A stretch of DNA of 64,000 bases. It comes from Silurus meridionalis. Its lineage: Eukaryota > Chordata > Actinopteri > Siluriformes > Siluridae. Positions within the stretch are counted from its first letter, which is position 1. The number at the start of each line of letters is the position of its first letter. The DNA lies in assembly GCF_014805685.1 (NCBI RefSeq), contig NC_060906.1:12133846-12197845 (forward strand), read 5' to 3'. The notes beneath the pieces were generated by a model, which saw only the letters and a list, made by a program, of their open reading frames with translations, did no database searches and was not told the origin of the DNA. Both the position numbers and the translations under genes were made by a program. Positions 12,001-35,402 of this stretch are shown piece by piece.

Positions 12001-14220
12001 GTATTCAGACCCCCTTACATTTTTCACTCTTTGTTATATGCAGCCATTTGCTAAAATCATTTAAGTTCATTTCTTTTCCTCATTAATGTACACATAGCAT
12101 CCCATATTGACTGAAAAAAAACAGAATTGTTGACATTTATTAAAAGAGAAAAACTGAAATATCACATGGTCCTAAGTATTCAGACCCTTTGCTGTGACAC
12201 TCATATATTTAACTCAGGTGCTATCTATTTCTTCTGATCATCCTTGAGATGGTTCTACACCTTCATTTGAGTCCAGCTATGTTTGGTTATACTGATTGGA
12301 CTTGATTAGGAAAGCCACACACCTGTCTATATAAGACCTTACAGATCACAATGCATGTCAGAGCAAATGAGAATCATGAGGTCAAAGGAACTGCCTGAAG
12401 AGCTCAGAGACAGAATTGTGGCAAGGCACAGATCTGGCCATGGTTACAAAAAGATTTCTGATGCACTTAAGGTTCCTAAGAGCACAGTGGCCTCCATAAT
12501 CCTCAAATGAAAGACGTTTGGGACGACCAGAACCCTTCCCAGAGCTGGCCGTCCTGCCAAACTGAGCTATCGGGGGAGAAGAGCCATGGTGAGAGAGGTA
12601 AAGAAGAACCCAACGATCACTGTGGCTGAGCTCCAGAGATGCAGTCCGGAGATAGGAGAAAGTTGTAGAAAGTCAACCATCACTGCAGCCCTCCACCAGT
12701 CGGGGCTTTATGGCAGAGTGGCCCGACGGAAGCCTCTCCTCGGTGCAAGACACATGAAAGCCCGCATGGAGTTTGCTAAAAACACCTGAAGGACTCCAAG
12801 ATGATGAGAAACCGAGACCAAGATAGAACTTTTTGGCCTTAATTCTTAGCGGTATGTGTGGAGAAAACCAGGCACTGCTCATCGCCTGTCCAATGTTTTT
12901 CAGCTGCAGGGACAGGACAACTGGTTGCAATCGAGGGAAAGATGAATGCGGCCAAGTACAGGGATATCCTGGACGCAATTCTTCTCCAGAGTGCTTTGGA
13001 CCTCAGACTGGGCCGACGGTTTACCTTCCAACAAGACAATGACCCTAAGCACGCAGCTAAAATAACGAAACCCAATTGAGCATCTCTGGAGAGACCTAAA
13101 AATGGAGAGGATCTGCAAGGAGGAATGGCAGAGGATCCCCAAATCCAGGTGTGAAAAACTTGTTGCATCTTCCCAAAAAGACTCATGGCTGTATTAGATC
13201 AAAAGGGTGCTTCTACTATATACTGAGCAAAAGGTCTGAATAGTTAGGACCATGTGATATTTCAGTTTTTCTTTTTTAATAAATGTCAACAATTCTGTGT
13301 TTTTCGGTCAATATGGGGTGCTATGTGTACATTAATGAGGAAAAGAAATGAACTTAAATGATTTTAGCGATTGGCTGCAATATAACAAAGAGTGAAAAAT
13401 TAAAGGGGGTCTGAATACTTTCCGTACCTCCACCTGTGTCTGTGAGAATGTGAATGTAAGTGATAACCAGGTTTATCAACCATTGCAGTATTTTAAACTC
13501 CCCTGCACAACTGCAGATTCCTGCAGTGAAGCTGATATTAATTTGTATTTGGTCCGTGTTTCCCTGTGTTATGTTTAATGGGGTTTGGAACATCATTCTA
13601 GTACTATTTAAAAAATCAATAAGATAGTGTCTTACATTGTAGGTAGGGGTTATGACAACCATAGCTTTATCTCTTACTGGTTCTTATGGTTGTCATGGCA
13701 TAGGCATTAAGAGCTGATGCTTTAAAAAACTTAAAGGAGACGAGATTTCTTAAAGGGGGGAAACAGAGAAAAATGCTACACCTCCTACTTTTATGCATAC
13801 AGCACTAAATTTTACATTGGTTTCCTGTTTATCAAGTCACTATCAACATTTATGATACTTGGAAGATGATGTACACAGCACCTCACACATTTACTGTATT
13901 CATAATACAGAGCCAATTATCCTAATCTTTTATTTATACAACTGAGCAGTTGAGGGTTAAGGGCCTTGCTCAAGAGCCCAGCAGTGGCATCCTGGTGGTC
14001 CTGTGATCTAAACCACTCTCACTTTTCCTAAAAGATCATCACTGTTGTATTAATATATACATTTATTTAAGTTCACGTTCTCCATTTCCTTCAAGGTCCT
14101 GGGTTTCCGCGCACAGAGAACCGCTCAAAACGTGTGACTGTCCGAGATCTGATATTCTGCATGGAACAGGATCGAGCCCTCAGACATTCCCTTACACTCT
14201 ACCACGCTTTCTTACGATAG
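1717..14220 (+). CDS. taf4b: TAF4B, TFIID subunit 4B (15 exons recognised)
   Basis: TFIID subunit that pairs with TAF12 through a histone fold and binds activators through TAFH. Exons: 1717-2293, 2374-2507, 2639-2965, 3053-3190, 4436-4558, 4648-4737, 4821-5003, 5958-6084, 6579-6680, 7866-8035, 9494-9624, 10240-10365, 10952-11008, 11852-11968, 14096-14220. About 840 aa in total, matching vertebrate TAF4B (about 860) rather than the longer TAF4. The start is the ATG at 1717 (MAESERIID). Residues 1-390 are a Ser/Thr/Pro-rich low-complexity region. TAFH is at about 393-490 ([20 protein letters not shown]). The C-terminal TAF4 domain begins with [16 protein letters not shown] and ends with [14 protein letters not shown]. 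Most junctions keep phase. Two do not (6680 to 7866, and 11968 to 14096), so a small exon is missing, an acceptor differs, or bases are wrong there. The neighbouring psma8 supports the TAF4B identity over TAF4. Confidence 0.92.
3191..4435. other. taf4b intron 4, no other gene seen
   Basis: AT-rich intron. It holds a short possible alternative last exon at 3291-3343 (acceptor, then 17 codons to a stop) and nothing else I can support. Confidence 0.6.
5004..5957. other. taf4b intron 7, no feature seen
   Basis: AT-rich unique-looking sequence with poly-T tracts. No exon, RNA gene or element is recognised. Confidence 0.6.
7057..7665. mobile_element. hAT MITE with 8-bp target duplication
   Basis: 609 bp. 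Terminal inverted repeats are CAGTGGTGGAC at the left and GTCCACCACTG at the right. An identical 8-bp flank, gtcctatg, lies at 7049-7056 and 7666-7673. This is the hAT signature. The interior is made of the aagtaaaagta/cttaagta-type subterminal repeats common to fish hAT MITEs and has no transposase. It sits in taf4b intron 9. Confidence 0.88.
8628..8941. mobile_element. 314-bp pogo/Tigger-like MITE, copy 1
   Basis: Begins cagtaatcattcgtttaccg after a TA and ends aggggattactctg. Its sister at 43646-43959 is exactly the same length and lies in the opposite orientation. The ends resemble pogo/Tigger-class termini, which is inference from motif memory. It lies in taf4b intron 10. Confidence 0.75.
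8940..9022. repeat. (GT)n microsatellite
   Basis: About 80 bp of GT dinucleotide directly abutting the right end of the 314-bp MITE. Confidence 0.97.
10051..10220. mobile_element. hAT MITE end fragment
   Basis: One end only (agaggtggcaaaactac, then acatgtacttaagtaaaaag). It matches the left end of the large element at 21954. It lies at the end of taf4b intron 11, close to the acceptor of exon 12. Confidence 0.6.
10382..10903. mobile_element. TA-type MITE, gaccacctgc family, copy 1
   Basis: The left end, taccgattgggcatagcaat, continues into gaccacctgcctaatattg. The right end contains gtaatgtcgtaatgcttggt. A second copy with better-preserved ends is at 53717-54103. It fills most of taf4b intron 12. 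Confidence 0.65.
11009..11851. other. taf4b intron 13, no feature seen
   Basis: AT-rich, with short GT and poly-A tracts. Nothing recognisable. Confidence 0.55.
11986..13435 (+). mobile_element. Tc1-like transposon with dead transposase
   Basis: Starts with cagtgggtacggaaagtatt after a TA and ends with tactttccgtacctccacctg. Terminal inverted repeats run roughly 200 bp: the tatgcagccatttgctaaaa block on the left returns inverted on the right. A plus-strand transposase is recognisable from about 12380 to 13200. It has the helix-turn-helix start region, GRPAKL, and the [19 protein letters not shown] segment. It is interrupted by an in-frame TGA after ASIILK and by further breaks. The element starts 17 bp beyond the donor of taf4b exon 14. 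Confidence 0.9.
12380..13200 (+). pseudogene. Tc1 transposase pseudogene
   Basis: Tc1/mariner DDE transposase relic inside the element at 11986-13435. Open blocks lie at 12586-12789 and, in another frame, around 12858-13079 ([12 protein letters not shown], the conserved NDPKH segment near the last catalytic region). Stops and frameshifts mean no active enzyme. Confidence 0.85.
13920..14035 (-). mobile_element. Tail fragment of tRNA-derived SINE
   Basis: Contains gttaagggccttgctcaaga and cagcagtggcatcctggtgg. This is the reverse complement of the conserved SINE body seen at 59812-59998. It is truncated and lies just upstream of the last taf4b exon. Confidence 0.6.
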
Positions 14221-15440
14221 AAAATCTGTTCTGTTCAATTCCAAACTCATTTTCTGTGTCTTATATAAAAGAATGAATATTACTTTAAGAACCGTGTTGT
14301 TTTCAGAAGAAGGTTTGCTTCCTTCTGTTTGATTTCTCATCATATGTGTTTACTTATTAAAATTTAAAAAATTCAAATTGGAATTATGAAATGAAAAATT
14401 TTGCCACTTGATCATTATATTATTAAAACACTTAAGCATTGCACTTTGTGTGTGTGTGTGTGTGTGTGTTGAGAACGATGGCCGGGAAATCAATTTAATT
14501 TCTTAAAACAACTCCTCCATTTGTTTCCCATAGTAATATTTGTGGATTTCTACTTACTCAGCTGTACTATTTTATTTCAATTAAATTCTTAAATTACTTT
14601 TTTATTCTAACGCAATTTAGTCAATGAGTTTGGCAATTGAGTTTCGGAACAAGCTCGAGGGCATCCCCCTACGACACCAAGCCTGAGCAGAACACGATAC
14701 TGCCTCAGGATTTGGGATCGTCCAACCAGAGTAGGGCACTGCTGCAGGGAAAGAGACTGACCAATCAGGGGATGATGCAGCCTCAGGGGTTTGGGACAAG
14801 GGGCTGTCACTTTAGACCCACGGGCTGACCAAAAGGAACTACACAGCCATAGGGCCAAAAGAAGAGCATCCAGGCAAAACACCAGTGTGGACAAATCAAC
14901 TCAAATCTCACGGCTGAACAACACTGTATAAAACTCTGAAAACTATTCAGTTTTTAGCTTCTTTTAAATGCCTCTTGGCTACTGAGGATTAGACCAACTG
15001 ATTAAGACTAAAGCAGGATAGTACTATCTTGTATTAAAACACTGATGCAAAAGCTTATTTTATTATGAGGACAGTAAAGCAAGCGCTATGTCTGACCTTG
15101 AATGCAGCACCTTTTATAGCATTCTGCAGACCCATGAGTCTGCTTATTCTATTACCTCTTAATAAGCAGGACTGTCACACTGGGAGGTATGAACAGTATG
15201 CCTTAAGCACTTTCAGGACTATCTACACACTGTTTGTCTCAGTGAGCTGTACAAATGCATTTCCACACAGCTGCTCCCACTGCCCTACAGTAACCTCTAC
15301 ACTCCTCTCTCTCTCTCACACACACACACACATTCCCAACCCATAAAGATCACTCATTTTAATTACAGTCTTCATACTGGACATCCTTGTATTCAACATG
15401 CCTAATGCATAAACACCCAGGTGGCAAAAAAATATTTTGA
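14221..15440. other. taf4b 3' UTR and intergenic, unassigned
   Basis: Holds a (TG)n run at 14449-14470. A GC-richer block at 14610-14890 carries overlapping short open frames on both strands without recognisable protein similarity. A CT/CA-rich tract lies at 15300-15332. taf4b transcription should end in the first few hundred bases; an attaaa lies near 14358. Nothing else is supported. Confidence 0.5.
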
Positions 15441-15448
15441 ACACTTAC

Positions 15449-15577
15449 GTTATTAATTATATCATCAATAATTAGTTCCTTGTCATCTGCATCTTGGTTG
15501 GCAGGAGGAAAGAAAATGCACTCAGTTCCCAGCCCACATGAGATAGTAAATGTGAGATGACAGTCAGTTTCTCTCAT
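15449..15577 (-). other. Orphan candidate exon, unknown product
   Basis: Open minus-strand frame of 43 codons. It ends exactly at a consensus splice donor (AATAAC followed by GTAAGTG in minus orientation). The predicted peptide contains CGLGTECIFFPP and an acidic stretch. I do not recognise it. No partner exon was found between taf4b and psma8, so it may be a relic or chance. Confidence 0.2.
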
Positions 15578-16157
15578 TTATATTAATGTTTATGAATACT
15601 TGTGCAGCAACTTTTAATATTATGCCATAACAAGCAGTGGGTTTGTGGCATCAGGTTTTAACATAAAACAATTCAAATTGAATTCACTGACTTAGAGAAC
15701 ACAAACCACAATACTTTATTTGGGTGAGTTGTTCTTTACAAAATCCTAAACTGTATTGGTGATTTGACGATAAAGCATCACTGTATCTGAGCAGTTGTTA
15801 ACAGAAAATAAAGAAATGCCAGTCACTGTATAAAAAGGACTGTTTAGATACAGAAATTCTATCCAAAACAATCCAAGGTGTTTTCATATCAAATATTTTG
15901 TGGACATGAAACCAGACATTAAAACCTTTTTTTTTTAAATCCATGACAAACAGCAATGCAAAAGGTTTTGTAATCAAAAGGGATTTATTATTAATGTAAC
16001 ACTTCCAAAGGGTTTTGAGAAGTATCAATGGTGCAATTAACTAACAGTGGATGAAAAATGAGGCTGGGGTGAGACAAACTGTTGACCAAGTGCTTGTGCC
16101 AATAAAGAAAAAACAATAACGGCATATGGAAGTTAGATTGAGTGTGTCTATGACCTA

Positions 16158-21235
<5,078 letters not shown>

Positions 21236-21300
21236 TTAACGTTAGCTCAACAACATGCACCAACTTTACTAGCCAGCCTTTGGGATCCAAGGATTTAAGA

Positions 21301-21312
21301 TCGCATGCGCGT
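21301..21312 (-). promoter_or_regulatory. NRF1-like site, psma8 promoter
   Basis: The sequence tcgcatgcgcgt (minus ACGCGCATGCGA) matches the palindromic NRF1 consensus at all but one position. It lies about 100 bp upstream of the psma8 ATG. Confidence 0.55.
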
Positions 21313-21321
21313 TTGGGGTAA

Positions 21322-21339
21322 CGCACTGCATTATGGGAG
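21322..21339 (-). promoter_or_regulatory. ZNF143/STAF-like site, psma8 promoter
   Basis: The minus strand reads CTCCCATAATGCAGTGCG. This matches the SBS consensus (CCCAYAATGCAYYGCG) with one mismatch. It sits between the NRF1-like and YY1-like sites. Confidence 0.6.
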
Positions 21340-21365
21340 TTCAAGCACCCGGGCGCACCTACAGC

Positions 21366-21378
21366 GCCGCCATCTTGA
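21366..21378 (-). promoter_or_regulatory. YY1-like site, psma8 promoter
   Basis: The minus strand reads TCAAGATGGCGGC, a full match to the YY1 AANATGGCGGC core. Such sites often mark transcription starts of TATA-less housekeeping promoters. It lies about 160 bp upstream of the psma8 ATG. Confidence 0.6.
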
Positions 21379-21529
21379 TAGAGGCAACTTCTCAGATTAG
21401 CCACGTTGTGTCAACAGTGAGCAGTGTTTCTTTAGTCCAGAGGTGCTTAACGTTTACCCCGTGAAAGGCCAAAAATCAAAGGTGATTGAGGGCCGAAAGT
21501 AAAAGATGCATGATACCGAACTGTATTAT

Positions 21530-21840
21530 AATAAGTCAAGTCAATTAGGAAGCTTTTATTGTCATTTCAACTATACGTACCTGACGCAGTACAGTGAAAT
21601 GACCCCAGGACCCCAGTGCTACATAAAACAACATAAAGCTTCATAACACAGCATAGAGCTAAGAACTAAAAGTAAGTTGTCCTGTGCAACCTATTGCAAA
21701 CAGTGCAAGACAAAATACAGTGCAAACAGACAAAGCAAATCAGTACAGGACAGATACACAAAATAGCACCGACCAGTATACATTCTGTATAATATACAGA
21801 AAAAAACAAAAGAACTGTAAACAAAACTCAAATAAAATAA
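21530..21840. mobile_element. Dispersed repeat, likely non-LTR tail
   Basis: Starts gtcaagtcaattaggaagct, then ttattgtcatttcaactata and a gtgcaa/cagtgcaa-rich tail. The class is inferred. A short relative (gtcaagtcaagaagctttta) recurs near 22440. Confidence 0.4.
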
Positions 21841-21953
21841 ATGGTTTTCCTCAATTATGATTTCATAATATTTAGAATAGAAATAAATTGAAAACTAATT
21901 CTCTAGAATCTGCTCATCGAATGCAGTTTTTTGTTCAACTTATGACTTATAGT

Positions 21954-23662
21954 CAGAGGTGGCAAAAATCCTTCACTTAAGTAGAAGTACAGATACTCGT
22001 TATAAAATACTCAGGTAAAAGTTGAAGTACTGATTATACTTTTTTTACTCAAGTAAAAGTAAGGAAGTTTTGGCTCTGACATGTACTTAAGTAAAAAGTA
22101 GTTATAACTACTACCGGTTTTAGTGTCACGCTGGTAACTGAACCTCACATTATATTAATATTAGGGCTGTCAATTAAATTAAATATTTAATCGCAACTTA
22201 ATCGCACATTTCTATCTAAATGTACCATATATTAATACTTCCTGTTTTTAATACTTTAAGCAACATAGACATGTAGAAATATGGATGCAACATTGAGCAT
22301 GAAGACAAAAAAATTATTGTAAATGTTTTAAAGTAATATTGGTGGTTTAAAATAAATCATCAGGACACCAAACGGAACCTTTGCTATGTTTCCACACGGA
22401 CAGTTAATGTGGTGATACCGGAGAAACCACCTCTTCAAGTCAAGTCAAGAAGCTTTTATCATAATCATACCGATTTATGGTATGGTTTTATGGGATTTGT
22501 GGTATAAATAATACTGATTTATGTAATTATACTTATTACATAATTCAGAGACTATTTTTGGTTTATGTAAACGACATTTTGAGGTTTCTATACATATATT
22601 TATTATGTCTGTGAGGCAAATATTCACTGAGATTCAGGTTGTTTTATTTGTGTTTGTGAAGAGAGATGACATGGCAGAGGGCGCCCCCTGTCTGTTTACT
22701 TTATTTTTACAAAAACTTTGTTATAAGTGTATACAAATAAAAATAGACATTTTACAGATTTGAATGATGTATTGTTTTTATCTGTATGATTAATAAATAC
22801 AGTAATTTAAGTTTGTTTCGCCATTATGAGGGAAAACCCCACAAAACGCCACCCAGAGGGTTAATTGTGTGAATCATGGCGGATTTGGTGTTTGATTTGA
22901 GACTTGGCGCAGAAATAAAACAAAAGTTTACTGATTAAAAATATTTTCCGGTGAAGTTTATTTATTTATTTTATATTTAAGTAAAGAAAGGACGTCATGA
23001 ATAAATGTGTGTTTTGCTGAAGGTTTTAATTTTGCCTCTTTTATATTTAGTTATGTATTTATATATTTTTTTAAATGGTAAAAACAAAAATGTGCGCTGA
23101 ATTGATAGCGCGTTAATAAAATTTAGTGCCGTTTAAAAGAATTAGAATTTTGACTGTCATATATATATATTAATACAAAACGAATAAATATTTTTGTTAC
23201 TTAATAAATGTGTCCAGGCTGAACATCCACATATAGAACACAAGCAGAGAAAAGATGTTGTCGTTGTTGATGATGATGATGATGATGATGATGATCAGGA
23301 ATGTCTCTGTTCTCGTCCACATTAGCTTTACTTCTTGTTGCTTTCTGCCTGCTTATTCTTAGCTTCGTAAACTAGTCTACATCTGTGATGAGTGAGAGAC
23401 AGGACATAATACACCAGTGGATTGAAAAATCAGTTGATGGGCTGAAATCTGCGCGCAGTGAAAATAAAAAGAAATATTGACATTTCACCAAATCAATGGA
23501 TTAAAACTAAAATAATGAGCCGGTTTTGAAAATGTAAAAAGTAGAAAGTACAGATATTTGTGTAAAAATGTAATGAGTAAAAGTAAAAAGTTGTCTGAAA
23601 AATAAATAGTTCTACTTAAGTACAGTAACGAAGTATTTGTACTTCGTTACTTTCCACCTCTG
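21954..23662. mobile_element. Large non-autonomous hAT element, copy 1
   Basis: Left end is cagaggtggcaaaaatcctt and right end is cttcgttactttccacctctg, an imperfect terminal inverted pair with cttaagta-type subterminal repeats. The flanking 8-mers (cttatagt and gatgtcag) do not match, so it may be a composite. The interior from 22370 to 23662 recurs inverted at 36636-37545. No transposase frame was found. Confidence 0.7.
23262..23294. repeat. (GAT)n microsatellite
   Basis: About ten GAT units inside the large hAT element. Confidence 0.9.
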
Positions 23663-23831
23663 GATGTCAGGGCTTGAACCCCAAACAAGTATTTCAAAAA
23701 AGACAAAGAAATAAAGCAATCTTTTCAACAGGTCTCTTTAATTGACAAATAGATTTACAGTTTAATGTCACAAAGACGTCCAACTATTAGATTTAAAAAA
23801 AGAAATAAATAATTTACTTTTGAGACGTCAG

Positions 23832-23905
23832 GGCTTGAACCCCTAACCTTGAAGGGACCTGCTGATTGATAAACCGATGCTTTGCCCACTGAGCTACCAG
23901 TTCCC
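23832..23905 (-). repeat. tRNA-like element (degenerate)
   Basis: The minus strand has an A box (GGTAGCTCAGTGGGCAAAGC) and a B box (GGGGTTCAAGCCC) at tRNA-like spacing, with a pairing GGGAAC/GACGTCTC-type end region that is imperfect. It resembles the units of the array at 37980-40450. It is more likely a tRNA-derived repeat than a functional tRNA gene. Confidence 0.45.
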
Positions 23906-24099
23906 ACTAATGAACCAACATGGCTTCTTTACCATACATCAACACCATGTAATTCTGTCTGGATTGCGGCTTATTGGAACCAACTTCACCACAACAAGTT
24001 ATAAGTAACCAATTCCAGTATGACTTGAGTAAAATGTAGAGTATGTGACTTTAACTGTTCAAATCACATACTCTACATTTTATTTTAGTCGTTAAGACT

Positions 24100-25560
24100 T
24101 ATAACTTGTAATGGAGTAAGTTTTGCAGCAAGATATCAAATGCTGTTCAACTCCCTGCCAAATTGGCCACAGTTAAGGTTAAAGGACATGCCGCAGGTTA
24201 TTCAGAGGAAATTCAGGGAAACATGTTAACGGATAAAGTAGCTAAAGAAGCAGCAAAAACAACCGGTAAATTTGGACATAATACATACAAACCCTGAGAT
24301 CTTGATGATGACACATATCTCCAATATACCAGATATTAACCTAAAACACTTCAGAGTCAGCCTACTGAGGAGGACATAAGGTATTGGGCTTCTAAACAAT
24401 GTAAATCAGATTCTAATTAGCAGGTCCTGATACAAAGTCTAAAGCCTACCAAGGTCTGTGAGCCGAAGTATCTGGGTCCAGCGACTGTTCTAGCTGTAAC
24501 CAGGACTGGAGTTCTGACTTATTATCAGCCCCAGTGGATACACACAAGCAGGATCAAAACAGCACCCCCTTAATCTGTGCACTAATTGGTCTAATGGCCT
24601 AAGAAGCCTACCTAAGTAAGTACTTGGGGCTGAAACAGTTGAAAGCCCATGGAAAGATCCTTTCTTTATAGTAGAAAGGGGTCTACCTCTGGGGTGAAGA
24701 TCTACTGTAACTCACTTGACTGTTTTGTTTAGCTCACCCTGATACCTGCTCTAGGTCTAAATTCTATAACTATATGTGCATAGTTGTAATTACACTCCAA
24801 ATGTTCCTTATTCTATTTAAACACATAATTTAGAGAGGGAAAACTGTTATGTATATACCTGATAATACTGCTTATAGACATATTGAACAAGCACTGAGAA
24901 GCATTATCCTCATGATGTCTTGGAGAACGTGGAAAAAACGCTGAACAAAGTTATTTTAAAAAGATTAAGAATTTATTTACGAGTGTTGAACACTACTTTG
25001 TTTTAGGATTGATTGTTATATTGTATGTTGATTGTTGGGATTGTACTTTGTATGTTGCCTTGTTTGATGATGATGGTAAGGCAGGCCATAAAGTTCTTGA
25101 TTGGAGTGTTAGTGATGAAGGATTATATGCACGTTAAATCGGTTGTTTTTTTGTTTTGTCTTTTCATTTGCAGTTTATATCACCAATCCTGTTCCAAGGA
25201 AAAACATCCTATGTCATGGTGTGAGATGCTGAATCATAAATAATTGAAAGTGGCCATTGTTCGTGTTAAGATGGTTCTCACACCAGTTTTCTAAAAACAT
25301 CCATTTACATTTGAGCCATTTAACAGACCTTCGTTGTCTGGTCAGTGTCTATAGGATCTTTAAGATGTGAGTAAGGTATACAGGAAGTCTTTATCTGGGC
25401 TCACACTTCTCCGGCTATTATGTTTTCTTACCCAACAGGACACACCTTTAGGTTAGGTTCTTTCCAGTGTGTATATAAACTTATCTGTTATCTGCATTAA
25501 ACTGAAGAAGAACATATGCGCCAATCTGTGTGCTGTGTGATTCTTCCCTGATCAGAAAAG
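24100..25560 (+). mobile_element. Endogenous retrovirus-like remnant (pol end and possible LTR)
   Basis: A plus-strand frame at about 24155-24290 looks like the end of a retroviral RNase H domain. A second frame at about 24450-24570 looks like the C-terminal integrase region of gammaretrovirus-type pol. Stops interrupt both, and gag, protease, reverse transcriptase and a clear env are absent. From about 25222 the sequence could be a 3' LTR: it has a tatataaac TATA-like box at 25472 followed by attaaa. It is an old dead fragment. Confidence 0.5.
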
Positions 25561-25733
25561 GCACCACGGGCATCGTAGATCGCATGGAAAACCTCTCCAA
25601 GAATTAAGTTTTGTTTGGGCATGATAAAAATCTATCACCTGCTTAAAAGATTGCTTAAATACTTTTTCTTTTGTTAAAGACTTGTTTGGCCTACGTTCAA
25701 TATGAGTAAAATACTCAAGTACTGTTTAACAGA

Positions 25734-25735
<2 letters not shown>

Positions 25736-25799
<64 letters not shown>
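25736..25799. repeat. (CA)n microsatellite
   Basis: About 60 bp of CA dinucleotide. Confidence 0.97.
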
Positions 25800-25801
<2 letters not shown>

Positions 25802-26679
25802 CTTTCTTGCATTTGCATCATAACTTTCTACATTTGTAACTTTTGTCATTGTTCTTTTTCTCTCTCTAGTTTTCCTTATGTCCCTATTATGTCATAGGCT
25901 CCATGAAGGATCACACAGTAGGAATTTCATTGTATAGTGCAACAGACTGGTCATGTATATATATGACAATAAATACTAGAATCTTGTCTCTTGAATACAG
26001 GTGTGATGGAAATATACATGGAGTGCCATTTATATTGTCCCAATAGTAACACTTGTACCAGAAATGTCTTTAAGAACCTTGACGAGGAACACCATTGTAT
26101 ATAAGGAACATATGAAACACAAAGATCACCAGTCCTTTGCATGCATACTGACATGTTTTATTTAAAAAAAAAAAAGAGTTTCGTGGAGGATTTTCTGAAA
26201 ATAAGGTTAATTTATGCTTTAGTGTTCATTTCCCCTTATGTATGGAGACTCTTGGGACACACAGTCTAGTATATAGAGTATACATTTTAAAATAGATATA
26301 AAAAGTACAAAGAAAAGATTTCCTGGATTACTCCAAAATGCCTTTTGCCAAATAGAAAAATAATGGACCTTTGGGTTTGCATGATCCATTAAGCTTGAAA
26401 ACTGATGTTAACTGTTAATGGGAAACATAAGACCTCGTCTCCCATCAGTGTCTTGTGGTTCAGTAGGGATAGAGAATAGAGGATTTAATATAGAATATAG
26501 ATTTGTACAATAAATATATATAAATGTTTCACAGGCTTTAGGTATCTCACGTGCTTTTTGGGTATGCAGTATAAACATATACCATGTATTCAGTCCTGTC
26601 TGTTTCAGTCATCCTTTTTTTCTGGAGGAAAAAAAAAAACTTAGCTCTTTCAGTCTACCGTACCATTAGGATTAAACGC

Positions 26680-26775
26680 GACCGTCCATTAGGAACCATC
26701 GGGAACCATTAAATACCATTAGTGCACCATTACAGACCATCAGTATAACATTACAGGACATTGAGGAGACAGGTT
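26680..26775. repeat. CCATTA-rich minisatellite-like repeat
   Basis: The motif accatta/accatca recurs about eight times at 10-14 bp spacing. A related block with taatgg/ccatta on both strands is at 30150-30300. Both flank the first exon of the BEN gene. Confidence 0.5.
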
Positions 26776-26997
26776 TTAGTCCCAGTACGCTGTAAAGACT
26801 TGAAACAGTGTGTGCAGGGTGGTGGTGTTGGATGGGATGTATGTTAGGGTGGTGTGTATAATGGGAGAGAGCACAGTGAGACGGATGGAGGAAGACTGGG
26901 AGACACACGGCAGCGGCTTGGACGCGCTGATGATCGGCTACTACACTATTTAAGGTCGCGTGTATCAAACGGAAGATCTGCTTTATTACACTTTAAG

Positions 26998-34643
<7,646 letters not shown>

Positions 34644-35402
34644 AGGCTTTCTTCTACAGTGTGCCACAAGATCTACATCTACAAAAGACTGTGAATGACT
34701 GTAAAGTGGGAAAGAACTTTCCACCCACTTATGGAACAGTCTGTACACTCCAGCGTTATCAAATGTGAACCGCAACGCTGATGAATTGTCAAGTTTGATT
34801 GGTCATCAGATGTTAATGAATTTTTATATAACCACAGCTCTGACAATAGTGTCATCTGTATTTCAGACCATAGGTTTATATTCATTTGGTTATTTAAATG
34901 TGCTACAGTTTCTGTAGTTTAATAAAAAAAAGTAAAGGAAATGAAGGACACTTCACAATAATCTACAGATATTAATATAAAATGTTGCATAGCAAAGAAA
35001 CATTTCCATAATTAAATAATTGTTGATGGTGGAGGTTTTTGTATGGAAATGCTTATTCAATATCTATTGAAGGAATTTGGGTGACTGTTTTGTAATGGTC
35101 AGTTTCTGCTATAAAACAGAGAACGTACATTTATTTGGTTTCTTAGTAACTTCAAAGAGGAATTTAAGAAAGACTGGTGAGTGAACTGGTTTATAGCTGC
35201 TATAATGAATTGATAACCAGAAATTTGTCTTGACTATTCTAAAATCTTAAACAAAATAAGGTATGAAAGGTATAAAGGGGTAATTATTACTAAACTGTAA
35301 GCTTTTGGCAAATTACTGTGGTATTAGAGAAATAAAACACTTTTTGACAGGCTCTTACTGGAAAAAAGTCAATTTAGGAGCGCCAACATGATTACTTTAC
35401 AC

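Noticed and set aside
14607..14894. Overlapping open frames on both strands
   Set aside because: No recognisable domain, no splice context, and both strands are open, as in low-stop GC-richer sequence.
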